A DNA stretch of 64,000 nucleotides from Nonomuraea sp. SBT364 (GCF_001083785.1 NZ_LAVL01000035.1:1-64000), one strand, 5' to 3'; counted from the stretch's first letter, positions 46,187 to 55,483 are shown. Notes: generated from the letters alone by a model not told the origin. Made by a program: numbers and translations.

Positions 46187-46197
46187 CGGGGGGAACC

Positions 46198-47184
46198 ATG
46201 GACTGGATCACGATCATCTCCACCACCGTCAAGGCCGCCATCGGCGTCGAGACGGTCTGGTACGCGCTCGCCGCCATCGGCATCAACATCCACTTCGGCT
46301 ACACCGGCCTGCTCAACTTCGGGCAGTCGGCGTTCCTGGCGGTCGCCGGCTACGGCCTGGCGGTCACCGTCACCGTGCTCGGCCTGCCCTTCTGGATCGG
46401 CATCGGGGTGGGCCTGCTGGCCGCCGTGCTGCTGGCCGTCGTGCTGGGCATCCCGACCCTGCGGCTGCGCGCCGACTATCTGGCCATCGTCACCATCGCG
46501 GCGGCCGAGATCGTCCGGCTGGTGTTCCGCTCGGTGGCGTTCAAGGACGTCTTCGGCGGCTCCGACGGCCGTCGCGGCTTCTCCGACGGCTTCTACGCGC
46601 TCAACCCCTTCCCCGAGGGGGAGTACGGGTTCGGCTGGCTCCTGTTCGGCGAGCGGACGCTGTGGGTCCTCGTCGTCGGCTGGATCCTGGTCGGCATCTC
46701 CTGCGCCATCGTCTTCCTGCTCATGAAGAGCCCCTGGGGCCGTGTGCTCAAGGCGATCCGCGAGGACGAGGACGCCGTGCGCAGCCTCGGCAAGAACGTC
46801 TTCTCCTACAAGATGCAGTCGCTCATCCTGGGCGGCGTCATCGGCTGCCTCGGCGGCTTCATCTACGGGCTCGCCTACGCCTCGGTCCAGCCGGACATCT
46901 TCGGCACCGAGACCACCTTCTTCGCCTACACGATCGTCATCCTCGGCGGCGCCGCGCGCGTGTTCGGCCCCGTCGTCGGCTCGGCGATCTTCTGGGTGCT
47001 GCTGGTGCTGGTCAACGGCGTGCTCAGCGGGGCGGTCGAGTCGGGGATCATCACCTTCATGGACTCCACCCAGGTCGGCCCGTTCCGCTTCCTCCTCGTG
47101 GGGCTGGGACTCATCCTCTTGCTCGTCTTCCGGCCACAGGGCATCTTCGGTGACAAGAGGGAGATAGCAATCGATGCACGCTGA
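46198..47184 (+). CDS. livM: LivM-type branched-chain amino-acid permease
   Basis: This 328-residue permease has about nine membrane segments, with GYTGLLNFGQSAFLAVAGYG near the start, RLRADYLAIVTIAAAEIVRL and the coupling motif SPWGRVLKAIREDEDAVRSLGKN. It forms the transport channel with LivH. ATG 46198 follows GGGGGA by four bases and lies 11 bases after livH. The stop overlaps livG. Substrate in known systems: leucine, isoleucine and valine; other amino acids or amides are possible. Confidence 0.93.
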   Translation: MDWITIISTTVKAAIGVETVWYALAAIGINIHFGYTGLLNFGQSAFLAVAGYGLAVTVTVLGLPFWIGIGVGLLAAVLLAVVLGIPTLRLRADYLAIVTIAAAEIVRLVFRSVAFKDVFGGSDGRRGFSDGFYALNPFPEGEYGFGWLLFGERTLWVLVVGWILVGISCAIVFLLMKSPWGRVLKAIREDEDAVRSLGKNVFSYKMQSLILGGVIGCLGGFIYGLAYASVQPDIFGTETTFFAYTIVILGGAARVFGPVVGSAIFWVLLVLVNGVLSGAVESGIITFMDSTQVGPFRFLLVGLGLILLLVFRPQGIFGDKREIAIDAR

Positions 47185-48105
47185 ATCCGCCATCGACCGC
47201 AAGGCCGCCGCCCTGGCCGCCTTCAAGGACCTGGACCGCGAACCCGGAGTGCCCAAGCCGGACCCGATCCTCGTCGTGGACAACGTGGTGCGCCGCTTCG
47301 GCGGCCTGACCGCCGTCGACGTCGGGCACGTCGAGGTGCAGCGCGGCTCCATCACCGCGCTGATCGGCCCCAACGGCGCCGGCAAGACCACCTTCTTCAA
47401 CCAGCTGACCGGCTTCGACACCGCCGACTCCGGGCAGTGGACGTTCAACGGCCGCAGCATGAACGGCGTGCCCGCCCACAAGGTGGCGCGGGCCGGGATG
47501 GTGCGGACCTTCCAGCTCACCAAGGCGCTGTCGAAGCTCACGGTGCTGGAGAACATGCGCCTGGGCGCGCAGAAGCAGCTCGGCGAGAACTTCTGGCGCG
47601 CGCTGGTGCCCGCCGTCTGGCGCGGCCAGGAGGGTGAGATCACCGACCGGGCCGAGGAACTGCTGGCCCGCTTCAAGCTCGACGCCAAGCGCGACGACTT
47701 CGCCGGCTCGCTGTCCGGCGGCCAGCGCAAGCTGCTGGAGATGGCCCGCGCGCTCATGGTCCAGCCGGAACTGGTCATGCTCGACGAGCCGATGGCCGGC
47801 GTCAACCCGGCACTCACCCAGTCGCTGCTCGGCCACGTCAAGGACCTGCGCGAGCAGGGCATGACGGTGCTGTTCGTCGAGCACGACATGGACATGGTGC
47901 GCGACATCAGCGACTGGGTCATCGTCATGGCCCAGGGCGCCGTCATCGCCGAGGGCCCGCCCGGCACGATCATGTCGGACGAGCGCGTCATCGACGCCTA
48001 CCTGGGCGCCCACCATGACGCCCCGCTCTCCGAGAGCGATCTCGCCGAGCAGCTCCATGAGGCCGAGGTGGCGCTCGAAGCCGAGTTCGAAGAGGAGACG
48101 AAGAA

Positions 48106-48109
<4 letters not shown>
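47174..48109 (+). CDS. livG: LivG-type ATP-binding protein
   Basis: This 311-residue ATPase has Walker A GPNGAGKTT, signature LSGGQRKLLEMARALM, Walker B LVMLDEPMAGVNP and the switch histidine in LFVEHDMDMV. A 25-residue N-terminal leader and an acidic C-terminal tail (ESDLAEQLHEAEVALEAEFEEE) extend the usual LivG core. It overlaps livM by 11 bases and livF by four. Confidence 0.94.
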
Positions 48110-48891
<782 letters not shown>

Positions 48892-48905
48892 CGCGTCCGG
48901 ACGAG

Positions 48906-48938
48906 GAAGGGGCTCCCCCGGGGCCCCTTCGTTGTTTT
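48906..48938 (+). terminator. Terminator after livF
   Basis: GAAGGGGC (48906-48913) pairs with GCCCCTTC (48923-48930), followed by GTTGTTTT. This ends the livHMGF transcript. Confidence 0.8.
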
Positions 48939-48972
48939 CAACGGGTGCTGTTTTGTCTTCAATGGGTGCTGT
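48937..48972 (+). repeat. 21-base imperfect tandem duplication over a start codon
   Basis: TTCAACGGGTGCTGT at 48937-48951 recurs as TTCAATGGGTGCTGT at 48958-48972, 21 bases later. The second copy has the ATG used by the lipoprotein gene; the first reads ACG at that place. Confidence 0.75.
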
Positions 48973-49366
48973 GAAACGTCTCGCGGCTTCGGCACTCCTC
49001 TTCCTCCTGATCGCCGCCTGCGGCTCCTCCCCCGCCCCCGGCACGTACAGCACCGGAGGCGACCCCGGCGACGACCCCTGCGCGCGCGTGGTCTCCGCCA
49101 TCGGCTACGCGGGCCTGCTGCTCGAACCCGAGGGCCGCGAGGACGCCCAGGACTTCGAGGACGCCGTCATCGGCCGGCTGGCCGAGGTGCACGGCATCAC
49201 CCGCCAGTTCGGCCCCCGCCTGCCGGACTCACTCGCTGCGGCGGTCCGTACGGTCGAGTCCACGACCGCGGATTTGTCGAAGGCGCAGGTGCCGCGCGAG
49301 CGGCAGGTGGCGTTGCTCAAGCGGTACCGCACGGCGGCCGGGCAGATCGAGGCCGGCTGCCGCTGA
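48962..49366 (+). CDS. Small lipoprotein of unknown function
   Basis: This 134-residue protein has a signal peptide and lipobox LIAAC (C20). The mature part is mostly helical (DFEDAVIGRLAEVHGITRQFG, then ERQVALLKRYRTAAGQIEAGC) and has cysteines near each end. The start is uncertain between ATG 48962 and GTG 48971. It lies between two terminators, so it is a single-gene unit. The function is unknown. Confidence 0.7.
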   Translation: MGAVKRLAASALLFLLIAACGSSPAPGTYSTGGDPGDDPCARVVSAIGYAGLLLEPEGREDAQDFEDAVIGRLAEVHGITRQFGPRLPDSLAAAVRTVESTTADLSKAQVPRERQVALLKRYRTAAGQIEAGCR

Positions 49367-49373
49367 GCACGCC

Positions 49374-49410
49374 GAAGGGCCCGGTCTCAGGGGGGAAGAC
49401 CGGGCCCTTC
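49374..49410. terminator. Bidirectional terminator
   Basis: GAAGGGCCCGGTCT (49374-49387) pairs with AGACCGGGCCCTTC (49397-49410). It serves the convergent small lipoprotein and first substrate-binding protein genes. Confidence 0.8.
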
Positions 49411-49424
49411 TCGTCGTGCGGGGA

Positions 49425-50717
49425 TCAGCCCTCGATGTTGCCCGTGCGGTACTCCAGCGCCTTCACGGGGTACTTGTTGTCGTCGCCGTACTGGTAGATG
49501 CCGATGGTGGCGACGGCCGGGTCACCGGCGTCGTTGAACTCGACGGGACCGCTCACGCCGTCGTAGTCGATGTCCTTGCCCGCCTTCAGCAGCTCCGAGC
49601 AGGTCTTGAAGTTGGTGCACTTCTCGCCGCCCTTGCTGACCTCGGCCAGCTTGGCGGCGATGTCGGCGCCCACGTCGCTCTTGGCGACCTCGGCGGCCAG
49701 CGCGATCAGGTTCGCCGCGTCGTAGGACTCGGGGGCGTAGGTGAAGTCCTCGAGCTTGGGGTCGACGGCCATGAGGCTCTGCCGGAACTCGTCGGGAGCC
49801 GCGGCGCCGGGGTAGGTGCCCTTGACGCCCTTGAGCGTGCCCTTGGGCATCTTGACGTAGTTGGTGTTCGACATGTTGCCGTCGACCATGTACCACTTGA
49901 CCTTGTCGGCCGGCATGCCCTGCTTGACCAGCTCGCCGATGACCTTCGAGGTCTCCTCGAAGCCGATCAGCACGACCGCCTGCGGGTTCTTGGCCTTGAT
50001 CTTGGCCACGTCGGCGGAGAAGTCGGCCGCCTTCGGGTCGTAGTCGACCCGCTCGACGACCTCGCCGCCGCCGTCCTGGACGGTCTTGGCCACCTGGTCG
50101 GCCAGGCCGGTGCCGTAGGAGTCCTGCATGGCCATGATGCCGATCGAGGCGTTGCCGTCGGCGACGATCAGGTCACCCAGCACACGGCCCTGCAACTGGT
50201 CCGGCGGGGCGGTGCGGAAGTACAGGCCCTTGTCCTCGATCGTGGTGAACTTGTCGGAGGTGTTGGCCGGGGAGAAGTGGACCACTCCGGCGCCCGTGAT
50301 CTTGTCGATGACCGACTCCGACACCGACGAGGACGCGGCGCCGATGATGGCGTCGGCGTTCTGGGTCAGCAGCTTGTCGACCGACTGCGAGGCGATGTTC
50401 GTGGTGGTGTCGCCGGAGTCGGTGTGAATCTTGGCCACCGGCTTGCCGAGCACGCCACCGGCCTCGTTGATCTCCTTGACCGCCAGGTCGACACCCGCGA
50501 ACTCGGGCGGGCCGAGGAAGGCGAGCGATCCGGTCTGCGGCAGCAGCGAACCGAGGGTAAGCGTGCCGTCGCCCTTCGCCGCGGGGGCCGCGGAGGATGG
50601 GGCGGCCGAGGGGGACTCAGGCGTGGCGGTGTTGCTGCCGCCACCGCAAGCTGTCAGGGCGAGGCTGGTGGCAGCCGCGACAGCCAGCACCCGTCCCACG
50701 GGAGCAATGCGGATCAT
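49425..50717 (-). CDS. Branched-chain amino-acid ABC substrate-binding lipoprotein (copy 1)
   Basis: This 430-residue periplasmic-binding-fold lipoprotein of the LivJ type has a signal peptide, lipobox LTAC (C19) and the core GSLLPQTGSLAFLGPPEFAG, IHTDSGDTTTNIA, GAASSSVSESVIDKI and SPANTSDKFTTI. The start follows AAGGAG. LivJ proteins deliver hydrophobic amino acids or amides to LivHMGF. This is one of three near-identical-design copies on the strand opposite the transporter. TTGGCVxxx-type cysteines EKCTNFKTC near the end probably form a disulphide. Confidence 0.92.
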   Translation of the reverse strand: MIRIAPVGRVLAVAAATSLALTACGGGSNTATPESPSAAPSSAAPAAKGDGTLTLGSLLPQTGSLAFLGPPEFAGVDLAVKEINEAGGVLGKPVAKIHTDSGDTTTNIASQSVDKLLTQNADAIIGAASSSVSESVIDKITGAGVVHFSPANTSDKFTTIEDKGLYFRTAPPDQLQGRVLGDLIVADGNASIGIMAMQDSYGTGLADQVAKTVQDGGGEVVERVDYDPKAADFSADVAKIKAKNPQAVVLIGFEETSKVIGELVKQGMPADKVKWYMVDGNMSNTNYVKMPKGTLKGVKGTYPGAAAPDEFRQSLMAVDPKLEDFTYAPESYDAANLIALAAEVAKSDVGADIAAKLAEVSKGGEKCTNFKTCSELLKAGKDIDYDGVSGPVEFNDAGDPAVATIGIYQYGDDNKYPVKALEYRTGNIEG

Positions 50718-50798
50718 GAAGTAATCTCCTTCATTTCCAGGCCGGGATCCGTCAGCACCGCCGAGCGTTCCCGATCGAATGACGGAAACGTACAAAAT

Positions 50799-50814
50799 GC
50801 CTGGACATCCAGGC
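50799..50814 (-). promoter_or_regulatory. Inverted repeat upstream of substrate-binding protein copy 1
   Basis: GCCTGG-ACAT-CCAGGC is a perfect palindrome in the gap between copy 1 (start 50717) and the divergent lipoprotein. It sits next to an AT-rich patch that may be the promoter. Confidence 0.45.
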
Positions 50815-50907
50815 CAGATGCGCAGGTGAACTGTCGGCACTTGGATGCGGAGTCGTAATCAGTCCTCAACTTACGGCGGGGACCCGGGTGTGCCTAATGT
50901 GCTGGGT

Positions 50908-51750
50908 GTGAAGCGCATATGGGCCATCGGCATGCTGTGCGTCCTCGCCGCCGGGTGCAGCTCCGCTCCACCTGCCGCGCCGTCTGCCGAGCCGCCGGCG
51001 GGCGTGTCGGTCACGCTGGGACAATGGCGTTCGGACGAGGCGGCGCACCGGTTGCAGGTAGCCGTCCGGAATACGAGCGATACACCGGTGTATTTCGCCG
51101 ATCTTCAGCTCGTGACACCGTCACTCACTACCGTTCCCGTCCAAAAGGCTGATTCGACCATCAAACGGACGGCAAGGACAGATCTTCCCATTCCTTACGG
51201 AAAGGCCGTCTGTCCGTCGCAGGGGCTGCCCGAGGTGCGGCCCGCCACCGTCGTCGCCCACGTCCGCGCCGGATCCGAGCAGCGGCTGCGCCGCGTCGTC
51301 TTCCCGGTGCCCCATCCCGACCCGGTGCTGGCCAGGCTGGTGCGCGACGAGTGCTCGGAACACCTCATCAGGCAGGCCGCCGAGCTCGCCTTCGGCCCGA
51401 CGTGGGAGCAGCACGGCGACGCCATGCGCACCACGCTCATCCTGACCCGCCGCGGCCCCGGCGCCGTCACCGTGCACTCCATCGGCGGCACCACGCACTA
51501 CCTCGTCACCGGCGGGGAGACCCTGCGGGCGGAGCTGGACGCCTCGGCGCAGCGGGCCGAGGTGCCCGTCGAGATCACCCCCGCCCGCTGCGACGCGCAC
51601 GCGTTCGCCGAGGCCAAGAAGGCGTTCATGTTCCCCGCCCGCGCCAGCGTCGACGGGGGCGAGGAACGCGTCGTCATCCTCACACCGCCCGAGCAGGTGC
51701 AGAAGCGCCTCATCCGCTACGCGGCCGACGTCTGCGACCTGGGCGGCTAG
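50908..51750 (+). CDS. Lipoprotein of unknown function
   Basis: This 280-residue exported protein has VKRIWAIGMLCVLAAGCSS at its start, lipobox LAAGC. The domain after residue 30 begins with a short beta region (VSVTLGQWRSDEAAHRLQVAVRNTSD in two strands). Cysteines at the VCPSQ, DECSEH, ARCDAH and DVCDLGG positions suggest two disulphides. Three GTGs (50890, 50899, 50908) could start it; the last gives the best signal peptide. Codons at 51115-51210 are less G+C-rich. It is inserted between two substrate-binding genes and overlaps copy 2 by four bases. Confidence 0.68.
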   Translation: MKRIWAIGMLCVLAAGCSSAPPAAPSAEPPAGVSVTLGQWRSDEAAHRLQVAVRNTSDTPVYFADLQLVTPSLTTVPVQKADSTIKRTARTDLPIPYGKAVCPSQGLPEVRPATVVAHVRAGSEQRLRRVVFPVPHPDPVLARLVRDECSEHLIRQAAELAFGPTWEQHGDAMRTTLILTRRGPGAVTVHSIGGTTHYLVTGGETLRAELDASAQRAEVPVEITPARCDAHAFAEAKKAFMFPARASVDGGEERVVILTPPEQVQKRLIRYAADVCDLGG

Positions 51751-53039
51751 CCGGCGATGTTGCCGGTGCGGTACTCCAGGGCCTTGGCGGCGTACTTGTT
51801 GTCGCCGCCGTACTGGTAGACGCCGATCGTGGCGACCGCCGGGTCACCGGCGTCGTCGAACTCGATCGGGCCGCTGACACCGTCGAAGTCGATGTCCTTG
51901 CCCGCCTTCAGCAGCTCGGCGCAGGTCTTGAAGTCCTTGCACTTCTCGCCGCCCTTGCTGACCTCGGCCAGCTTGCCCGCGATGGACCTGCCGCTGTCGT
52001 CCTTGGCCGCCTCGGCGGCCAGCGCGATGAGGATGGCCGCGTCGTACGACTCCGCCGCGTAGGTGAAGTCGTCCAGCTCGGGGTCGAGCTTCATGAGCTT
52101 GTCACGGAAGGCCGTCGGCGCCTCGGCGCCCGGGATCGTGCCCTTCACGCCCTCCAGCGTGCCCTTGGGCATGTCCAGGTAGTTGGCGTTCGACATGTTG
52201 CCGTCGACCAGGTACCACTTGACCTTGTCCGCCGACAGGCCCTGCTTGACCAGCTCCTGGATGACCTTGGCGCCCTCCTCGAAGCCGATCAGCACGATCG
52301 CCTTCGGGCTCTTCGCCTTGATCTTGGCCACGTCCGCGGAGAAGTCGGCCGCCTTCGGGTCGTAGTCGACCCGCTCGACCACCTGCGCGCCCGCCGCCTC
52401 GGCCGTCGTCGTCACCTGGTCGGCCAGGCCGGAGCCGTAGGAGTCCTGCATCGCCAGGATGCCGATGGAGTCGTTGCCGTCGGCCACGATCAGGTCGGCC
52501 AGCACGCGGCCCTGCAGCTTGTCCGGCGGGGCCGTGCGGAAGTAGAGACCGTCGTCCTTGATCGTGGTGAACTTGTCGGACGTGTTCGCCGGGGAGAACT
52601 GCACCAGCCCGGCCCCGGTGATCTTGTCGACGACCGACTCCGACACCGACGAGGACGCCGCGCCGATGATCGCGTCCGCCTTCTGCGAGATCAGCTTGTC
52701 CACCGACTGGGCGGCGATGTTCGTGGTCGTGTCGCCGGAGTCGGTGTGGATCTTGGCCACCGGCTTGCCGAGCACGCCACCGGCCTCGTTGATCTCCTTG
52801 ACCGCCTGGTCGACGCCGGCGAACTCGGGCGGGCCCAGGAACGCCAGCGACCCCGTCTGCGGCAGCAGCGTGCCCAGCGTCAGCGTGCCGTCGCCCTTGG
52901 CCGCGGGGGCCGCGGAGGAGGCCGCCGAGGACGGGCTCTCCTGCGCGGCCGTGTCGCCGCCACCCCCACAGGCCGTCAGCGCCAGGCTCGCGGCGGCCGC
53001 GACAGCCAGCATGCGCCCGGCCGGAGCAATGCGGATCAT
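51747..53039 (-). CDS. Branched-chain amino-acid ABC substrate-binding lipoprotein (copy 2)
   Basis: This copy also has 430 residues, the same length as copy 1, and the same motifs: lipobox LTAC, GTLLPQTGSLAFLGPPEFAG, IHTDSGDTTTNIA, SPANTSDKFTTIK and the closing cysteine pair EKCKDFKTC. Differences cluster in the ligand-adjacent middle (DEFTYAP versus DDFTYAA) and in the helix following VERVDYDPKAADFSADVAK. Start follows AAGGGGAG. A perfect hairpin lies in its leader. Different ligand preference among the copies is plausible but not shown. Confidence 0.92.
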   Translation of the reverse strand: MIRIAPAGRMLAVAAAASLALTACGGGGDTAAQESPSSAASSAAPAAKGDGTLTLGTLLPQTGSLAFLGPPEFAGVDQAVKEINEAGGVLGKPVAKIHTDSGDTTTNIAAQSVDKLISQKADAIIGAASSSVSESVVDKITGAGLVQFSPANTSDKFTTIKDDGLYFRTAPPDKLQGRVLADLIVADGNDSIGILAMQDSYGSGLADQVTTTAEAAGAQVVERVDYDPKAADFSADVAKIKAKSPKAIVLIGFEEGAKVIQELVKQGLSADKVKWYLVDGNMSNANYLDMPKGTLEGVKGTIPGAEAPTAFRDKLMKLDPELDDFTYAAESYDAAILIALAAEAAKDDSGRSIAGKLAEVSKGGEKCKDFKTCAELLKAGKDIDFDGVSGPIEFDDAGDPAVATIGVYQYGGDNKYAAKALEYRTGNIAG

Positions 53040-53058
53040 CAAGAAACTCCCCTTGTCC

Positions 53059-53083
53059 CAGCGGAGGAACTCTCCCTCCGCTG
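53059..53083 (-). promoter_or_regulatory. Leader hairpin before substrate-binding protein copy 2
   Basis: CAGCGGAGG (53059-53067) and CCTCCGCTG (53075-53083) are perfect 9-base arms with a seven-base loop. It ends 19 bases upstream of the start codon, just before the ribosome site, so it may stabilise or gate the message. Confidence 0.5.
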
Positions 53084-53160
53084 CGTTTTCCGAGTTCAGC
53101 ATGCCGGTGAACGACGGAAAAAGGGGGTTGTTACGCAGCTTTTATGCTGATTCGTGATGT

Positions 53161-53193
53161 CCGAAACACCCGCCCCGAGCACGGGCGTTTCGG
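53161..53193 (-). terminator. Terminator-like hairpin after substrate-binding protein copy 3
   Basis: CCGAAAC and GTTTCGG pair at 53161-53167 and 53187-53193, with CCCG and CGGG inside. It lies downstream of the 26-base repeats that follow copy 3. Confidence 0.6.
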
Positions 53194-53200
53194 CCACCAC

Positions 53201-53284
53201 CAGCCGGCCCCTTCGATTGCCGGCTCAGCCGGTCCTTCCCGATTGCCGGCTCAGCCGGCCCTTCCCGATTGCCGGCTCAGCCGG
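53201..53284 (-). repeat. 26-base tandem repeat containing hairpins at the 3' end of copy 3
   Basis: Units begin at 53215, 53241 and 53267, with a partial one before 53215. Each holds CCGGCTCAGCCGG, itself a small palindrome. The stop codon of copy 3 lies inside the last unit as read on the plus strand, which is the first one transcribed. Confidence 0.9.
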
Positions 53285-54560
53285 CGATGTTCCCCTTGCG
53301 GTATTCGGTCGCCTTGGCCGCGTTGAACTTGTTGTCCGGCCCGTACTGGTAGACGCCGATGGTCGCCACCGAAGGATCACCCGCGTCCGTGAAGTCGACC
53401 GGGCCGCTCACGCCGTCGTAGTCGATGTCCTTGCCCGCCGTGAGCAGGTCCGCGCAGCTCCGGAAGTCCTGGCACTTCTCGCCGCCCTTGCTGACCTCGG
53501 CCAGCTTCGCCGCCGCCGGCCGCCCCGCGTCGTCCCCCGCCGCCAGCGCCGCCAGCGCGATCAGCGTCGCCGCGTCGTACGACTCCGCCGCGTACGTGAA
53601 CTCCGTCAGATCGGCGTCCACGGCCAGCAGCCGCTTCTGGAACTCCTCCGGAGCCGAGGCGCCCGGGATCGTGCCCTTGACCCCTTCCAGCGTCCCCCGG
53701 GGCGCTGTCAGGAAGTTCGAGTTCGACATGTTCCCGTCGACCATGTACCACTGGTGCCGATCGGCCGTCATCCCCTGCTTGACCAGCTCTTGCACCACCT
53801 TCGCCGTCTCCTGGAAGCCGATCAGCACGATCGCCTTCGGGGCGGCGGCCTTGATCTTGGCCACGTCCGCGGAGAAGTCCGCCGCCTTCGGGTCGTAGTC
53901 CACCCGTTCCACCACCTGGCCGCCCGCCTCCTCGGCGGTCCTGGTGAACTGGTCGGCCAGGCCGGAGCCGTAGGAGTCCTGCATCGCCAGGATGCCCACG
54001 GTGGCGTGCCCGTCGGACACCACCAGGTCGGCGAGCACCCGCCCCTGCAGCTTGTCCGGCGGGGCCGTGCGGAAGTACAGGCCGTCATCCTTGATCGTGG
54101 TGAACTTGTCGGAGGTGTTCGCCGGCGAGAACTGGATGACCCCGGCGCGGGTGATCTTGTCGATGATCGATTCCGACACCGACGACGACGCCGCCCCGAT
54201 GATCGCGTCCACCTTCTGCGACAGGAGCTGGTCCACCGACTGCGAGGCGATGTTCGTCGTCGTGTCACCCGAGTCGGTGTGAATCCTCTCCACCGGCTTG
54301 CCCAGCACGCCGCCGGCCTCGTTGATCTCCTTGATCGCCAGGTCGACCCCGGCGAACTCCGGCGGGCCCAGATAGGCCAGGGTGCCCGTCTGCGGCAGCA
54401 CCGTGCCGATCGACAGCGTCCCGTCCCCCTGGCGCCCCTGGGCCGAGGCCGAGCTCTGTCCGGCGGCGCCGGGCTCGGCGGTCGTGCCGCCGCCGCCGCA
54501 GGCCGCCAGCGCCAGGCACGCCGCGGTGACGACGACCGGCGTGCGAAAGATGCGGATCAT
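53277..54560 (-). CDS. Branched-chain amino-acid ABC substrate-binding lipoprotein (copy 3)
   Basis: This copy has 427 residues and lipobox LAAC (C21), with GTVLPQTGTLAYLGPPEFAG, IHTDSGDTTTNIA, GAASSSVSESIIDKI and SPANTSDKFTTIK. It is the most divergent of the three in the signal peptide, in DADLTEFTYAAESYDAATL and in the last 20 residues (YGPDNKFNAAKATEYRKG). Its terminal cysteine pair EKCQDFRSC is kept. It is transcribed towards copy 2 but separated from it by repeats and a hairpin, so each copy probably has its own promoter. Confidence 0.92.
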   Translation of the reverse strand: MIRIFRTPVVVTAACLALAACGGGGTTAEPGAAGQSSASAQGRQGDGTLSIGTVLPQTGTLAYLGPPEFAGVDLAIKEINEAGGVLGKPVERIHTDSGDTTTNIASQSVDQLLSQKVDAIIGAASSSVSESIIDKITRAGVIQFSPANTSDKFTTIKDDGLYFRTAPPDKLQGRVLADLVVSDGHATVGILAMQDSYGSGLADQFTRTAEEAGGQVVERVDYDPKAADFSADVAKIKAAAPKAIVLIGFQETAKVVQELVKQGMTADRHQWYMVDGNMSNSNFLTAPRGTLEGVKGTIPGASAPEEFQKRLLAVDADLTEFTYAAESYDAATLIALAALAAGDDAGRPAAAKLAEVSKGGEKCQDFRSCADLLTAGKDIDYDGVSGPVDFTDAGDPSVATIGVYQYGPDNKFNAAKATEYRKGNIAG

Positions 54561-54706
54561 CGCAAGCGTCTCCGTTCGTGATGAGGGAGCTTTTCGTCCG
54601 CCCATCAGAAGTGCCGGGACGCCTCACGCGATAGCCGCCGAAGCCGGTTGGATGCCCTTCCGTGACCGCATCACAACCCATGCCACGAAATTTCCTGATA
54701 TATGCC

Positions 54707-55294
54707 CTACTGCGAGCGCTCCGCCGCGTCGTCTATAACGATCTGGGCAACCTCACGCATGCTCAACCGGCGATCCATCGACGCCTTCTGGATCCACCGG
54801 AACGCCTGCGGCTCGGCCCAGCCGTGCTGGGCCATCAGCTGGCCCTTGGCCCGCTCGACCAGCTTGCGCGTCTCCAGCCGCTCCGACAGGCTCGACACCT
54901 CGGCGGCCAGCGCCACCATCTCCTCGTGCCGGCTCACCGCCATCTCGATCGCGGGCACCAGGTCCGCCTTCGTGAACGGCTTGACCAGGTAGGCCATCGC
55001 CCCCGCGTCCCTGGCCCGCTCGACCAGGTCACGCTGCGAGAACGCGGTGAGGATCAGGCACGGCGCGATCCGCTCCGCCACGATCCGCTCGGCCGCCGAG
55101 ATGCCGTCGAGCACGGGCATCTTGACATCCAGGATCACCAGGTCCGGCCGCAGATCCGTGGCCAGGTGGATCGCCTGCTCCCCGTCACCGGCCTCCCCCA
55201 CGACGACGTAGCCGTCTTCCTGGAGCATCTCCTTGAGATCGAGGCGGATCAGCGCCTCGTCTTCCGCGATCACCACTCGCCGCTGCGTACTCAC
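54707..55294 (-). CDS. ANTAR-domain response regulator
   Basis: This 195-residue protein has a receiver domain with phosphoacceptor D56 in LVILDVKMP, acidic pair ED at 11-12 and K105 in LVKPF. A C-terminal ANTAR RNA-binding domain (about 130-190: LETRKLVERAKGQLM, then AFRWIQKASMDRRLSMREVAQ) follows. ANTAR proteins bind paired hairpins in nascent RNA and prevent termination when phosphorylated; the actinobacterial orthologue is PdtaR-like. The partner kinase is not in the window. A palindrome overlaps its promoter, and its leader lacks a ribosome site. Confidence 0.93.
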   Translation of the reverse strand: MSTQRRVVIAEDEALIRLDLKEMLQEDGYVVVGEAGDGEQAIHLATDLRPDLVILDVKMPVLDGISAAERIVAERIAPCLILTAFSQRDLVERARDAGAMAYLVKPFTKADLVPAIEMAVSRHEEMVALAAEVSSLSERLETRKLVERAKGQLMAQHGWAEPQAFRWIQKASMDRRLSMREVAQIVIDDAAERSQ

Positions 55295-55304
55295 GAGCAG
55301 AAGA

Positions 55305-55325
55305 GTACCGATGTCCGGTACATTA
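55305..55325 (-). promoter_or_regulatory. Promoter-overlapping palindrome of the ANTAR regulator gene
   Basis: GTACCG-ATGTC-CGGTAC lies at 55305-55321 and overlaps TAATGT (55325-55320, leftward), a candidate -10. The start codon is 10 bases downstream of the palindrome with no Shine-Dalgarno. Confidence 0.5.
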
Positions 55326-55401
55326 GAGCCACGTAGGCGCCATCGTTGATCACTTCAGCGGCAGGCCCACGACCGCGAGGTCCTGACATTTACGGATTTC
55401 G

Positions 55402-55476
55402 GCCCCGGTACCCCAATTGGCAGTAGGGAGCGGATTCAAAACCCGTTCAGTGTGGGTTCGAGTCCCACCCGGGGCA
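55402..55476 (+). tRNA. tRNA with anticodon CAA (leucine codon) and a short variable loop
   Basis: The acceptor GCCCCGG (55402-55408) pairs with CCGGGGC (55469-55475), followed by discriminator A. The T arm GTGGG-TTCGAGT-CCCAC is perfect. The anticodon loop TTCAAAA gives CAA, which reads UUG (leucine). The variable loop is only five bases (TCAGT), unlike normal class II leucine tRNAs. The D stem is weak (about three pairs) and the anticodon stem has an A-C mismatch at its base. CCA is not encoded. The 75-base fold is otherwise complete. Confidence 0.7.
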
Positions 55477-55483
55477 CACCCCG

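Noticed and set aside
53215-53284. CRISPR array
   Set aside because: The repeats are contiguous with no spacers; nothing in the window has repeat-spacer form and no cas genes are present.
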